A DNA stretch of 15,749 nt from JBBDMU01 sp040878115 (GTDB taxonomy: Bacteria; Bacteroidota; Rhodothermia; Balneolales; Natronogracilivirgulaceae): positions 1-15,749 of the forward strand of contig JBBDMV010000115.1 of the NCBI GenBank assembly GCA_040878115.1, given 5' to 3'. Below the pieces are notes generated by a model, which saw only the letters and a program-made list of their open reading frames with translations, did no database searches and was not told the origin of the DNA. Below, in pieces: positions 6,835-14,154 of the stretch. Each line of letters opens with the position of its first letter. Position 1 is the stretch's first letter. Position numbers and translations under genes: made by a program.

Positions 6835-7227
6835 ATGACTGATCCAATAGCAGACTACCTAACCAGAATTCGAAATGCCCAACGGGCAGGTCACAGACGC
6901 GTGGATATCCCCGCATCAAAGATCAAAAGATCTATGACCAAGATTCTGTTAGATAAAGGTTTTATACAACGATACCTGGATATCGATGATGGCAAGCAAG
7001 GTTTAATCAGAGTATTTTTAAAATACGATCATTATGGCCAGCCTGTTATCAAACTGATGAAAAGAATATCAAAACCAGGCTTGCGCAACTATTGCCAGGC
7101 TGAGGATATTCCTCGCGTGTTAAACGGACTTGGAATTGCAATCCTGACAACATCACAGGGTGTTATGACCGACAAAGAAGCACGAAAGCTTCAGGTTGGC
7201 GGTGAAGTATTGTGTCACATTTACTAA
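6835..7227 (+). CDS. rpsH: 30S ribosomal protein S8
   Basis: The 130-residue protein has the exact usual S8 length. The N-terminal domain starts MTDPIADYLTRIRNAQRAGH. The C-terminal domain ends with ILTTSQGVMTDKEARKLQVG and GEVLCHIY, the family signature. S8 binds the central domain of 16S rRNA. In E. coli it also represses the spc operon by binding an rRNA-like hairpin near the start of rplE. I looked for an obvious mimic at the rplN-rplX-rplE junctions and did not see one. The start is 19 bases after rpsN. Confidence 0.98.
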   Translation: MTDPIADYLTRIRNAQRAGHRRVDIPASKIKRSMTKILLDKGFIQRYLDIDDGKQGLIRVFLKYDHYGQPVIKLMKRISKPGLRNYCQAEDIPRVLNGLGIAILTTSQGVMTDKEARKLQVGGEVLCHIY

Positions 7228-7241
7228 ATAATATTTGAACA

Positions 7242-7796
7242 ATGTCACGTATTGGAAAATTACCGGTACAAATAACCAACGGCGTAGAATGTAAAGTACA
7301 TGCCGATAATCTTGTTACAGTAAAAGGTTCTAAAGGAGAACATTCGCTGAAAATAGATCAAAGTCTTAGCATACAGCAAACAGACGGTGAGCTTATTGTT
7401 AGTCGAAGTTCTGAAAACAAGAGAGTCAAAGCACTTCACGGTCTTTACCGTGTATTGATTCAAAATATGGTTACCGGGGTAAGCGAAGGATTTAAGAAAG
7501 AACTTGAAATAATCGGGGTTGGCTATAGAGCTAACCTAAGCGGTGATATTTTAGAACTATCATTAGGATATTCACATCCATTTTATTTTGTGGCACCTCC
7601 AGGTATTAATCTGGAAGTAGACACGAAATCAGGTAAAAACCCCAGGGTGATTGTTAGTGGAAGTGATAAGGAAATGGTTGGTCAGGTTGCCGCCAAGATC
7701 CGGTCACTGCGCAAGCCTGAACCTTATAAAGGTAAAGGTGTACGTTATCTTAATGAACAAGTTCGAAGAAAAGCCGGTAAATCTGCAGGTAAATAA
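7242..7796 (+). CDS. rplF: 50S ribosomal protein L6
   Basis: The 184-residue protein is L6, composed of two related domains. It begins MSRIGKLPVQI, and the second domain holds the conserved GVGYRANLSGDILELSLGYS stretch, followed by the C-terminal signature with KIRSLRKPEPYKGKGVRY. L6 sits at the base of the L7/L12 stalk near the sarcin-ricin loop and is needed for translational GTPase function. The C-terminus ends in a short basic tail (RRKAGKSAGK). It lies 14 bases after rpsH and 11 bases before rplR. Confidence 0.98.
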   Translation: MSRIGKLPVQITNGVECKVHADNLVTVKGSKGEHSLKIDQSLSIQQTDGELIVSRSSENKRVKALHGLYRVLIQNMVTGVSEGFKKELEIIGVGYRANLSGDILELSLGYSHPFYFVAPPGINLEVDTKSGKNPRVIVSGSDKEMVGQVAAKIRSLRKPEPYKGKGVRYLNEQVRRKAGKSAGK

Positions 7797-7807
7797 AAAT
7801 AATAGTA

Positions 7808-8173
7808 ATGACTAAAAACCTAAAACAAAAACGCAGAGCACGTATTCATCGTCGTATCAGATCTAACGTAATCGGCACTGAAGTTAGGCCGCGTTTATCT
7901 ATCTACAAAAGTTCTAAACATATTTACACGCAACTGATTGATGATGCTAATGGTAACACGTTAGCTTCCACATCCACCCGTAATGCGGACCTACAGGATT
8001 CTTTTAAAGGAAAAAAACCAGTAGAGAAAGCTGAAATACTTGGAAGGCTTCTGGGTGAAAAGGCACTTGAGAATAAAATTGAACGTATCAGTTTTGATAG
8101 AAGCGGTTATGCTTATCATGGTATCATCTCAGCTATTGCTAGTGGCGCTCGTGAAGCAGGATTGAAATTTTAA
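7808..8173 (+). CDS. rplR: 50S ribosomal protein L18
   Basis: The product is 121 residues, normal for L18. The basic N-terminus (KNLKQKRRARIHRRIRS) is followed by the conserved GTEVRPRLSIYKSSKHIYTQ strand and LIDDANGNTLAS. The C-terminal half has the typical IERISFDRSGYAYHG segment and ends GAREAGLKF. L18 binds 5S rRNA together with L5 and delivers it to the central protuberance. The ATG at 7808 lies in an AT-rich gap with no Shine-Dalgarno motif. Synteny (rplF-rplR-rpsE) is standard. Confidence 0.97.
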   Translation: MTKNLKQKRRARIHRRIRSNVIGTEVRPRLSIYKSSKHIYTQLIDDANGNTLASTSTRNADLQDSFKGKKPVEKAEILGRLLGEKALENKIERISFDRSGYAYHGIISAIASGAREAGLKF

Positions 8174-8188
8174 AAACTACCTTAGATT

Positions 8189-8716
8189 ATGCCAAAGTTT
8201 AGAAGAAAAAGATATAATATTAAAGCCAGTGAGTTAAATCTCGAAGAGCGCCTTGTTCATATTAACAGGGTTGCCAAAGTGGTAAAAGGCGGTCGCCGAT
8301 TCAGCTTCAATTCCATTGTTGTTGTCGGAAACAGAGACGGTATCGTTGGTAATGGAATGGGGCAGGCTAATGAAGTTGCCGATGCTATCCAAAAAGGTAT
8401 TGATAACGCTAAGAAAAACCTTATAAGAGTACCCGTTACCAAAGATGGAAGTATTCCACATCCTATCATTGGTAAATGCGGAGCCGGTGAGGTTCTTTTA
8501 AGGCCAGCTTCTGCAGGTACTGGTGTAATTGCCGGTGGACCTGTAAAAGCTGTATTGGAAAATGCCGGTATCAAAAACGTACTTTCGAAATCATTGGGTT
8601 CAGCTAATCCTCATAATATGGTTAAAGCTACTATGGATGCTCTTCGAAATCTGCAAGATCCAATGGAAATAGCACAAAGAAGAGGCGTACCTCTTAAAAA
8701 AGTTTTTGAATCCTGA
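8189..8716 (+). CDS. rpsE: 30S ribosomal protein S5
   Basis: The 175-residue protein is S5, which shapes the decoding centre and lies near the mRNA entry tunnel. The double-stranded RNA-binding-like N domain contains HINRVAKVVKGGRRFSFNSI and VVVGNRDGIVGNGMGQANEV. The C domain has IGKCGAGEVLLRPASAGTGV and IAGGPVKAVLENAGI. It is full-length at both ends, so no part of a neighbouring L30 has been fused to it. In most bacteria rpmD follows rpsE; here only 31 bases separate rpsE from rplO. Confidence 0.98.
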   Translation: MPKFRRKRYNIKASELNLEERLVHINRVAKVVKGGRRFSFNSIVVVGNRDGIVGNGMGQANEVADAIQKGIDNAKKNLIRVPVTKDGSIPHPIIGKCGAGEVLLRPASAGTGVIAGGPVKAVLENAGIKNVLSKSLGSANPHNMVKATMDALRNLQDPMEIAQRRGVPLKKVFES

Positions 8717-8730
8717 ACCTGAAAAAGATC

Positions 8731-8743
8731 TATCCATAGGATA
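8731..8743 (+). repeat. Small hairpin between rpsE and rplO
   Basis: TATCC (8731-8735) and GGATA (8739-8743) are perfect complements around an ATA loop, ending four bases before the rplO start codon. The hairpin occupies the place where rpmD usually lies. It could modulate initiation at rplO, or it could be chance, since a 5-bp stem is common. No function is claimed. Confidence 0.4.
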
Positions 8744-8747
8744 ATTC

Positions 8748-9203
8748 ATGAAATTACATAGTCTAAAAGCACCAATAGGAAACAAGAAGACCCGCAAAAG
8801 AGTGGGACGCGGTGAAGGTTCCGGCCTGGGTAAAGAATCGGGACGAGGACACAATGGTCAATTGGCCAGAAGTGGCTCATCTGTTAAAGCCGGGTTTGAA
8901 GGCGGGCAGATGCCATTACAGAGGAGGCTTCCTAAGTTTGGGTTTAAAAACCCAAACCATAAATCATATGTAACCTTGAACCTGGATGTACTCAATGAAT
9001 TCAGAGAAAGTGGTAAGTTAAAAGAAACTATTACGCTTAAAGATCTCATTGCTACAGGCCTTGTTGGAAAAAATGAACTGGTAAAAATATTAGGCAGGGG
9101 AGAAGTTGAGAAAGTCTATACCATAGAAGCACACGGTTTCAGCAAAACGGCTGCCGATAAGATCGAAAAAGCCGGCGGAAGCGTAACCAAAATCGATAAA
9201 TAG
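8748..9203 (+). CDS. rplO: 50S ribosomal protein L15
   Basis: The 151-residue product is L15, a late assembly protein that threads deep into the 50S subunit. The glycine- and arginine-rich N-terminal extension (KKTRKRVGRGEGSGLGKESG, then RGHNGQLARSG) is followed by the signature GFEGGQMPLQRRLPKFGF. The C-terminal globular domain spans about residues 75-151. The start fits the family (MKLHSLKAPIG), so no L30 sequence is fused to its front. The codons for KFGFKNPNH contain a perfect 10-bp inverted repeat at 8936-8957. The gap to secY is 23 bases. Confidence 0.97.
   Translation: MKLHSLKAPIGNKKTRKRVGRGEGSGLGKESGRGHNGQLARSGSSVKAGFEGGQMPLQRRLPKFGFKNPNHKSYVTLNLDVLNEFRESGKLKETITLKDLIATGLVGKNELVKILGRGEVEKVYTIEAHGFSKTAADKIEKAGGSVTKIDK
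8936..8957. repeat. Perfect 10-bp inverted repeat inside rplO
   Basis: GTTTGGGTTT (8936-8945) and AAACCCAAAC (8948-8957) are perfect reverse complements with only two bases between them. In RNA the innermost pairs would open, leaving an 8 or 9 bp stem with a small A-rich loop. The repeat coincides with the conserved L15 motif FGFKNPN. No T-run follows on either strand, so it does not resemble an intrinsic terminator. Confidence 0.7.
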
Positions 9204-9226
9204 CATATTCAGCTACCCTATTTCGA

Positions 9227-10534
9227 ATGAGTCTATTACAGAATTTTCAAAACATATTTAAAATTGAAGAGCTCAAGAACAGGATTCTCTATGTAGTAGG
9301 GATCCTTCTTGTTTACCGGCTTGGTTCATTTATAACCATGCCCGGAGTTGACGCCGCTCAATTAACGCAAAGCACTGGCGGAGCAACAGACCTGCTAGGC
9401 TTATTTGACCTTTTTGTGGGTGGTGCATTTTCCCGAGCTGGTGTGTTTGCTCTCGGTATAATGCCCTACATTACAGCATCGATTATTATACAATTGATGG
9501 GTGCCGTAGTTCCATATTTCCAAAAACTTCAGCGTGAAGGCGAGGAAGGACGAAGAAAAATCAACCAGCTAACGCGTTACGGTACTGTTTTGATAACTTT
9601 GGTACAATCTGTAGGATTTTGTATCAATCTCATGTCAACTTCACCCGAAGCCATTGTAGTTGGTAATGCCACATTCATTGCTACCGGTATGATCGTATTG
9701 ACGGCAGGTACCATTTTTGTGATGTGGCTTGGTGAACGTATTACCGAACGCGGAATCGGCAACGGGATTTCATTGCTGATTATGATCGGTATTATTGCAG
9801 CACTTCCAACAGCGTTGATGAATGAAGTAACAACCAAGAACAACCTTATTATTGTCTTGTTTGAGATAGGTATTCTGGTATTAGTCACGGCTTCTGTAGT
9901 GTTGTTAACTCAGGGTCAGAGAAGAATACCCGTACAGTATGCAAAACGGGTGGTTGGCCGTAAAGTTTACGGTGGAACAACCCAATATCTGCCGCTTCGC
10001 GTAAATGCAGCAGGTGTTATGCCAATTATTTTTGCTCAGTCAATAATGTTCATACCAAGTACGTTTGGAACATTTTTCCCTGGTAATGAAACCGTACAAA
10101 TGCTCACGGCATGGTCGAATGACTTTACTGGAACGGCTTATTCAATTGTATTTGCAATTATTGTTGTCTTCTTCACCTTCTTTTATACAGCTATTGTCAT
10201 TAATCCAAAGGAAATGGCTGATACGATGAAGAGGCAGGGTGGTTTTATACCGGGTGTAAGGCCAGGTAAACAAACGGTGGAGTTTATCGATAATATATTA
10301 TCAAGGATAACGTTGCCCGGCTCTATATTTCTTGCGTTCGTAGCCATTATGCCGGCATTTGCCGCTAATTTTGGAGTAACAGCAGGATTTGCGATGTTCT
10401 ATGGAGGTACCAGCTTGTTAATTATTGTTGGTGTCGCACTCGATACGCTTCAACAAATTGAAAGTCATCTGATGATGCGTCATTATGATGGATTTATGAA
10501 AACAGGCCGTGTTAAAGGCCGGCGCAGGATGTAA
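9227..10534 (+). CDS. secY: Preprotein translocase subunit SecY
   Basis: The 435-residue protein is SecY, the channel of the Sec translocon in the cytoplasmic membrane. Hydrophobic segments consistent with ten membrane helices are present, the first at about residues 20-36. The plug and TM2 region is recognisable (GLFDLFVGGAFSRAGVFALG, 58-77, then MPYITASIIIQLM). The conserved cytoplasmic loops are RGIGNGISL (175-183) and GFIPGVRPGKQT (339-350). Arg345 in the latter corresponds to the arginine needed for SecA-driven export in E. coli. The C-terminus is short and basic (KGRRRM). Its TAA stop shares one base with the ATG of map, suggesting coupling. Confidence 0.99.
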   Translation: MSLLQNFQNIFKIEELKNRILYVVGILLVYRLGSFITMPGVDAAQLTQSTGGATDLLGLFDLFVGGAFSRAGVFALGIMPYITASIIIQLMGAVVPYFQKLQREGEEGRRKINQLTRYGTVLITLVQSVGFCINLMSTSPEAIVVGNATFIATGMIVLTAGTIFVMWLGERITERGIGNGISLLIMIGIIAALPTALMNEVTTKNNLIIVLFEIGILVLVTASVVLLTQGQRRIPVQYAKRVVGRKVYGGTTQYLPLRVNAAGVMPIIFAQSIMFIPSTFGTFFPGNETVQMLTAWSNDFTGTAYSIVFAIIVVFFTFFYTAIVINPKEMADTMKRQGGFIPGVRPGKQTVEFIDNILSRITLPGSIFLAFVAIMPAFAANFGVTAGFAMFYGGTSLLIIVGVALDTLQQIESHLMMRHYDGFMKTGRVKGRRRM

Positions 10535-11346
10535 TGATATACCTAAAAAGTGAAAGTGAAATAAAAGCTATGCGTGAGAGCGCGCAGCTTGTGTCCAGAA
10601 CGTTAGCTGAAGTTGCCCGGCATTTAAAGCCTGGAACAACTACGGCAAAATTAGATAGTATCGCTGAAGAATATATAAAAAAGCATAATGCTAAGCCGGC
10701 TTTTAAAGGCTATGGACCAGCATCAAATCCATTTCCTGGTACCTTGTGTACTTCTGTAAATGAACAAGTGGTGCATGGTTTTCCTAATAATGTTAAGCTA
10801 GAAGAAGGGGATATTGTTTCCATTGATTGTGGAGTAAACTTAAACGGCTATTTTGGAGATCATGCTTACACATTTATAGTTGGCGAAGCTGACGAAGAAA
10901 CCATGCAATTGTTAAGAACTACAATGGAATCGCTTTATCATGGTATTGGTAAAGCCATACATGGTAACAAAGTTGGAGACATAGGCAATGTTATTCAAAC
11001 TCACTGCGAGGATGCCGGATATGGAGTAGTAAGAGATTTAGTTGGCCATGGTATAGGTCGCTCCATGCATGAAGAGCCATCTATCCCTAATTATGGGAAA
11101 AGTGGGAAAGGGGTGAGATTACGATCTGGCATGACCTTGGCCATAGAGCCCATGATTACACATGGAACCTGGAAAGTGGATACTTTAGATGATGGATGGA
11201 CTATTGTAACATCTGATAGAAAAAAATCTGCTCACTATGAACATGATGTAGTTGTAAGAGAAGGTAATGCTGAAATTTTAAGTACTTTTGAGTATATTGA
11301 GGAGATAACCAAAATCCGAATTGATAACGTAGCAATAAATGGCTAA
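10534..11346 (+). CDS. map: Methionine aminopeptidase, type I
   Basis: The 270-residue enzyme removes the initiator methionine from nascent proteins. It has the pita-bread fold of type I aminopeptidases with all five metal ligands by my count: Asp98 (in SIDCG), Asp109 (FGDHAYTF), His172 (GHGIGR), Glu205 (AIEPM) and Glu236 (HYEHD). The substrate-binding histidines His81 and His179 are also present. There is no N-terminal zinc-finger or SH3 extension. It overlaps secY by one base and infA by eight. The secY-map-infA order without adk is common in Bacteroidota. Met removal is a natural partner for a cluster making ribosomal proteins. Confidence 0.97.
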   Translation: MIYLKSESEIKAMRESAQLVSRTLAEVARHLKPGTTTAKLDSIAEEYIKKHNAKPAFKGYGPASNPFPGTLCTSVNEQVVHGFPNNVKLEEGDIVSIDCGVNLNGYFGDHAYTFIVGEADEETMQLLRTTMESLYHGIGKAIHGNKVGDIGNVIQTHCEDAGYGVVRDLVGHGIGRSMHEEPSIPNYGKSGKGVRLRSGMTLAIEPMITHGTWKVDTLDDGWTIVTSDRKKSAHYEHDVVVREGNAEILSTFEYIEEITKIRIDNVAING

Positions 11347-11557
11347 ACAGGAACCGATAAAGCAAGAAGGAACTATACTCGAAGCTTTGCCAAATGCACA
11401 GTTTCGGGTAGAACTTGAAAATGGTCATGAATTATTAGCTCATGTTTCGGGAAAAATGAGAATGTTCTATATAAAAATTCTCCCTGGAGATAAGGTCACG
11501 GTTGAAATGTCTCCATATGATTTAAGCAAAGGTAGAATCACGTACAGGTATAAATAA
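11339..11557 (+). CDS. infA: Translation initiation factor IF-1
   Basis: The 72-residue protein has the exact length of bacterial IF-1, a single S1-type OB fold. It shows EGTILEALPNAQFRVELENG, then HELLAHVSGKMRMFYIKILP and GDKVTVEMSPYDLSKGRITY, all close to the family consensus. IF-1 occupies the ribosomal A site during initiation together with IF-2 and IF-3. The start overlaps the last codons of map by eight bases. rpmJ begins six bases after the stop, so the two small genes are very likely translated from the same mRNA. Confidence 0.98.
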   Translation: MAKQEPIKQEGTILEALPNAQFRVELENGHELLAHVSGKMRMFYIKILPGDKVTVEMSPYDLSKGRITYRYK

Positions 11558-11563
11558 GATATT

Positions 11564-11680
11564 ATGAAAACGAAAGCATCCGTAAAGAAAAGAGGCGCCG
11601 GGGATAAGATTGTTCGTCGTAAAGGCCGTCTTTATGTAATCAATAAAAAGAACCCACGTAATAAAAAACGTCAGGGATAA
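11564..11680 (+). CDS. rpmJ: 50S ribosomal protein L36, cysteine-free
   Basis: This 38-residue gene is easy to miss. It begins MKTKASVKKRGAGDKIVRRK and continues GRLYVINKKNPRNKKRQG, the L36 pattern from end to end. L36 binds 23S rRNA late in 50S assembly. The classic form holds zinc with Cys11, Cys14, Cys27 and a histidine. Here those places are Gly11, Asp14, Asn27 and apparently Asn33, so no zinc can be bound. The YVINKKNP core resembles Bacteroidota L36 as I remember it. The position between infA and rpsM is standard and supports the call. Confidence 0.95.
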   Translation: MKTKASVKKRGAGDKIVRRKGRLYVINKKNPRNKKRQG

Positions 11681-11693
11681 AGTTTAAGGAACT

Positions 11694-12074
11694 ATGGCTC
11701 GTATTGCTGGTATAGATTTACCGAAAGATAAACGCGGAGAAATTGGCCTTACCTATATTTATGGAATAGGTCAAACGCGATCACGTAAAATTCTTGATAG
11801 GACCGGGATCGGATATGATACCAAGGTAAGTGAGTGGAGCGAAGATCAAGTCTCTGCCATCCGAAAACTTATTGAAGAGGAGTTCAAGGTTGAAGGTTCT
11901 CTAAGATCAGAGGCAACGGCAAGTATCAAACGTCTAATGGATATTGGTGCTTATCGTGGATACCGGCATCGCCGGGGCTTGCCTGTGAGAGGACAGCGTA
12001 CAAAAACAAACGCCCGGACGCGCAAAGGGAAAAGACGTGCGATTACAGGTAAGAAAAAAGCACCCAGAAAATAG
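11694..12074 (+). CDS. rpsM: 30S ribosomal protein S13
   Basis: The 126-residue product is S13 of the 30S head, which touches the P-site tRNA and forms bridges to the 50S subunit. It begins MARIAGIDLPKDKRGEIGLT, has the helix-hairpin-helix-like YIYGIGQTRSRKIL, and shows the signature GYRHRRGLPVRGQRTKTNAR. The basic C-terminal tail (GKRRAITGKKKAPRK) follows. AAGGA just upstream of the ATG is a Shine-Dalgarno-like sequence, though spaced closely. It opens the alpha-type block with rpsK, rpsD, rpoA and rplQ. Confidence 0.98.
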   Translation: MARIAGIDLPKDKRGEIGLTYIYGIGQTRSRKILDRTGIGYDTKVSEWSEDQVSAIRKLIEEEFKVEGSLRSEATASIKRLMDIGAYRGYRHRRGLPVRGQRTKTNARTRKGKRRAITGKKKAPRK

Positions 12075-12084
12075 AAAATAAGTA

Positions 12085-12492
12085 ATGGCTAAAAAGCAAA
12101 CCAAAACAACGACATCATCCGCCCGTAAAAAGAAAAAAGTATTAAGTGATTCTAACGGCATGGTTTATGTTAAAGCTACCTTTAATAATGTAATTGTTAC
12201 AATCACTGACTCTTCCGGTAATGTTATATCATGGTCATCTTCCGGAAAAGAAGGATTTAAGGGATCACGCAAAAATACACCTTATGCGGCTCAGCTTAGT
12301 TCACAAACCGCTGCAAAGACTGCCTATGATATCGGTCTTAGAAAAGTAGATGTTTTTGTAAAAGGTCCCGGGTCAGGAAGAGAAGCTGCCATAAGGGCGT
12401 TAGCCTCATCCGGACTTGAAATTGAATTGATCAAAGATATGACACCTGTACCTCATAATGGTTGCAGGCCGCCAAAAAGACGTAGAGTTTAA
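12085..12492 (+). CDS. rpsK: 30S ribosomal protein S11
   Basis: The 135-residue protein is S11, located on the 30S platform near the E site and the Shine-Dalgarno helix. The N-terminal 18 residues are lysine- and threonine-rich. The core has VYVKATFNNVIVTITDSSGN and the C-terminal signature DMTPVPHNGCRPPKRRRV. The Asn-Gly in HNGC is the dipeptide that forms isoaspartate in E. coli S11. The gene starts ten bases after rpsM and ends 19 bases before rpsD. Confidence 0.98.
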   Translation: MAKKQTKTTTSSARKKKKVLSDSNGMVYVKATFNNVIVTITDSSGNVISWSSSGKEGFKGSRKNTPYAAQLSSQTAAKTAYDIGLRKVDVFVKGPGSGREAAIRALASSGLEIELIKDMTPVPHNGCRPPKRRRV

Positions 12493-12511
12493 CAAATAGA
12501 GATAATATTAC

Positions 12512-13117
12512 ATGGCAAGATATACTGGACCCAAGCAGAAAAAGGCAAGAAGGTTTAAAGAACCAATTTTTGGACCTAGTCAAGCACTTGAAAGAAAGCC
12601 TTATGGCCCTGGTCAGCATGGCCGTAATAGACGTATGAAAAAATCTGAGTATGCTATTCAGTTGGATGAAAAGCAGAAAGCAAGATATACATACGGTCTG
12701 TTGGAAAAACAATTCAGGAACACTTTTATAAAAGCTAATGCCAAAGAAGGTGTTACCGGTGAGAATCTTCTGAAGTTTTTGGAGGCCCGACTTGATAATA
12801 CTGTATTCCGAATGGGTTTTGCAGCCACAAGGCGGCAGGCGCGTCAATTGGTAAACCATAGCCATATCGTAGTAAATGGTGAGGTTGTAAATATACCTTC
12901 TTTCACTTTGCGAACCGGTGATATTGTGTCAATTAGACCAAAATCAAGGAACTTTAGCATTATTGATGACGCCGTCAATAATGCTCCAAAGCGTAAGCAC
13001 AACTGGCTTGAAGTTGATAAAAAATCATTGTCCGGGAAATTCTTGCAATTACCCGACATGGAAGAAATACCTGAAAATATTAACGTCCAGCTTATTGTCG
13101 AGCTTTATTCTAAGTAA
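12512..13117 (+). CDS. rpsD: 30S ribosomal protein S4, cysteine-free
   Basis: The 201-residue protein is S4, a primary 16S rRNA-binding protein that starts 30S body assembly. It begins MARYTGPKQKKARRF and contains KPYGPGQHGRNRR and the S4 RNA-binding domain, with RLDNTVFRMGFAATRRQARQ followed by LVNHSHIVVNG. There are no cysteines, so the zinc knuckle seen near the N-terminus of some S4 proteins is absent. In E. coli S4 represses the alpha operon; no pseudoknot-like target is obvious upstream of rpsM here. The gene is followed by the largest gap in the cluster (44 bases). Confidence 0.98.
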   Translation: MARYTGPKQKKARRFKEPIFGPSQALERKPYGPGQHGRNRRMKKSEYAIQLDEKQKARYTYGLLEKQFRNTFIKANAKEGVTGENLLKFLEARLDNTVFRMGFAATRRQARQLVNHSHIVVNGEVVNIPSFTLRTGDIVSIRPKSRNFSIIDDAVNNAPKRKHNWLEVDKKSLSGKFLQLPDMEEIPENINVQLIVELYSK

Positions 13118-13161
13118 CGTAGTACGAAAAAACAGAAATTCAAACATTAACGTGTGGATTA

Positions 13162-14139
13162 ATGAGTAGCAATAATCTTCAAATGCCGGACAGCCTGGTA
13201 GTGGATGAAGCAACAGAAACCTTTGGTAAATTTGTTCTTCAGCCACTTGAACGTGGTTATGGAGTAACCATCGGTAATTCATTTAGAAGGGTATTACTCT
13301 CTTCTCTGCCTGGAATTGCCATCACAGCTGTAAAAATTCAAGGTGTACAACACGAATACTCAAGTATTCCTGGAGTAGCCGAGGATGTTTACGATCTTAT
13401 CCTGAATCTAAAAGAAGTACGATTTAAGCAGGTTGAGCAAAGTGGTGGTGTGATCAATATCTCCAAAAAGGGCCCTGGTGTTATAACCGCGGCTGACATT
13501 AATGAAGCTACGGAAGAATACACCGTGCTCAACACCGACCTGGTTATTGCAACCCTTGCCGATGATGCCGACGTTCAAATCGAACTTCGTCTTGGCAGAG
13601 GAAAAGGTTACGTAACATCTGAGGAAAATACCGTTGAAGATGAGACTGATATTAATGTAATATCAATTGATGCTATATTTACTCCAGTTAAGTCTGTTAA
13701 ATTTGATGTTAACAACGTTCGCGTTGGTCAACGCACAGATTACGAGAAACTTACCATGGAAGTAACTACCGATGGTTCTGTGAATCCTAAAGAAGCCTTT
13801 ACAATAGCGGGTAAGATTCTTAAAGATCACATTGAGAAATTCATCACTGAGCAAATTGATGAACCATTTGCACCCAAACAGGATGAAGTTGATGCTGAAA
13901 AGATACGAATCGGCATGCTTCTAAAAACAAGCATCGAAGATCTCAACCTGAGTGTTCGGGCATACAATTGCCTTAAATCAGCCAATATTAATTCTATTAG
14001 TGAATTGGTTGAAAAAGACGAATCAGAATTACTCAAGTTCCGTAACTTTGGACGCAAATCTCTTACTGAGTTACTGGAAGTAATAGAAGAGAAGAACCTT
14101 CATTTTGGTATGGATGTGTCTAAATACCTGGACAATTAA
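13162..14139 (+). CDS. rpoA: RNA polymerase subunit alpha
   Basis: The 325-residue protein is the alpha subunit. The N-terminal domain, about residues 1-235, carries the dimerisation motif TIGNSFRRVLLSSLPG (36-51) and the assembly region ending with AFTIAGKILKDHIEKF. An acidic linker follows. The C-terminal domain, about 245-318, has LNLSVRAYNCLKSANI, where Arg266 corresponds to the UP-element-contacting Arg265 of E. coli, and LLKFRNFGRKSLTEL. It can therefore bind promoter DNA and activators in the usual way. I see no promoter in the 44-base gap upstream, so it is probably made from the operon transcript. Confidence 0.99.
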   Translation: MSSNNLQMPDSLVVDEATETFGKFVLQPLERGYGVTIGNSFRRVLLSSLPGIAITAVKIQGVQHEYSSIPGVAEDVYDLILNLKEVRFKQVEQSGGVINISKKGPGVITAADINEATEEYTVLNTDLVIATLADDADVQIELRLGRGKGYVTSEENTVEDETDINVISIDAIFTPVKSVKFDVNNVRVGQRTDYEKLTMEVTTDGSVNPKEAFTIAGKILKDHIEKFITEQIDEPFAPKQDEVDAEKIRIGMLLKTSIEDLNLSVRAYNCLKSANINSISELVEKDESELLKFRNFGRKSLTELLEVIEEKNLHFGMDVSKYLDN

Positions 14140-14154
14140 AATATATTTTAAAAA

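Noticed and set aside
13118..13161. Internal promoter before rpoA in the largest intergenic gap
   Set aside because: The 44 bases contain no pair of -35/-10 boxes or TAnnTTTG element with sensible spacing.
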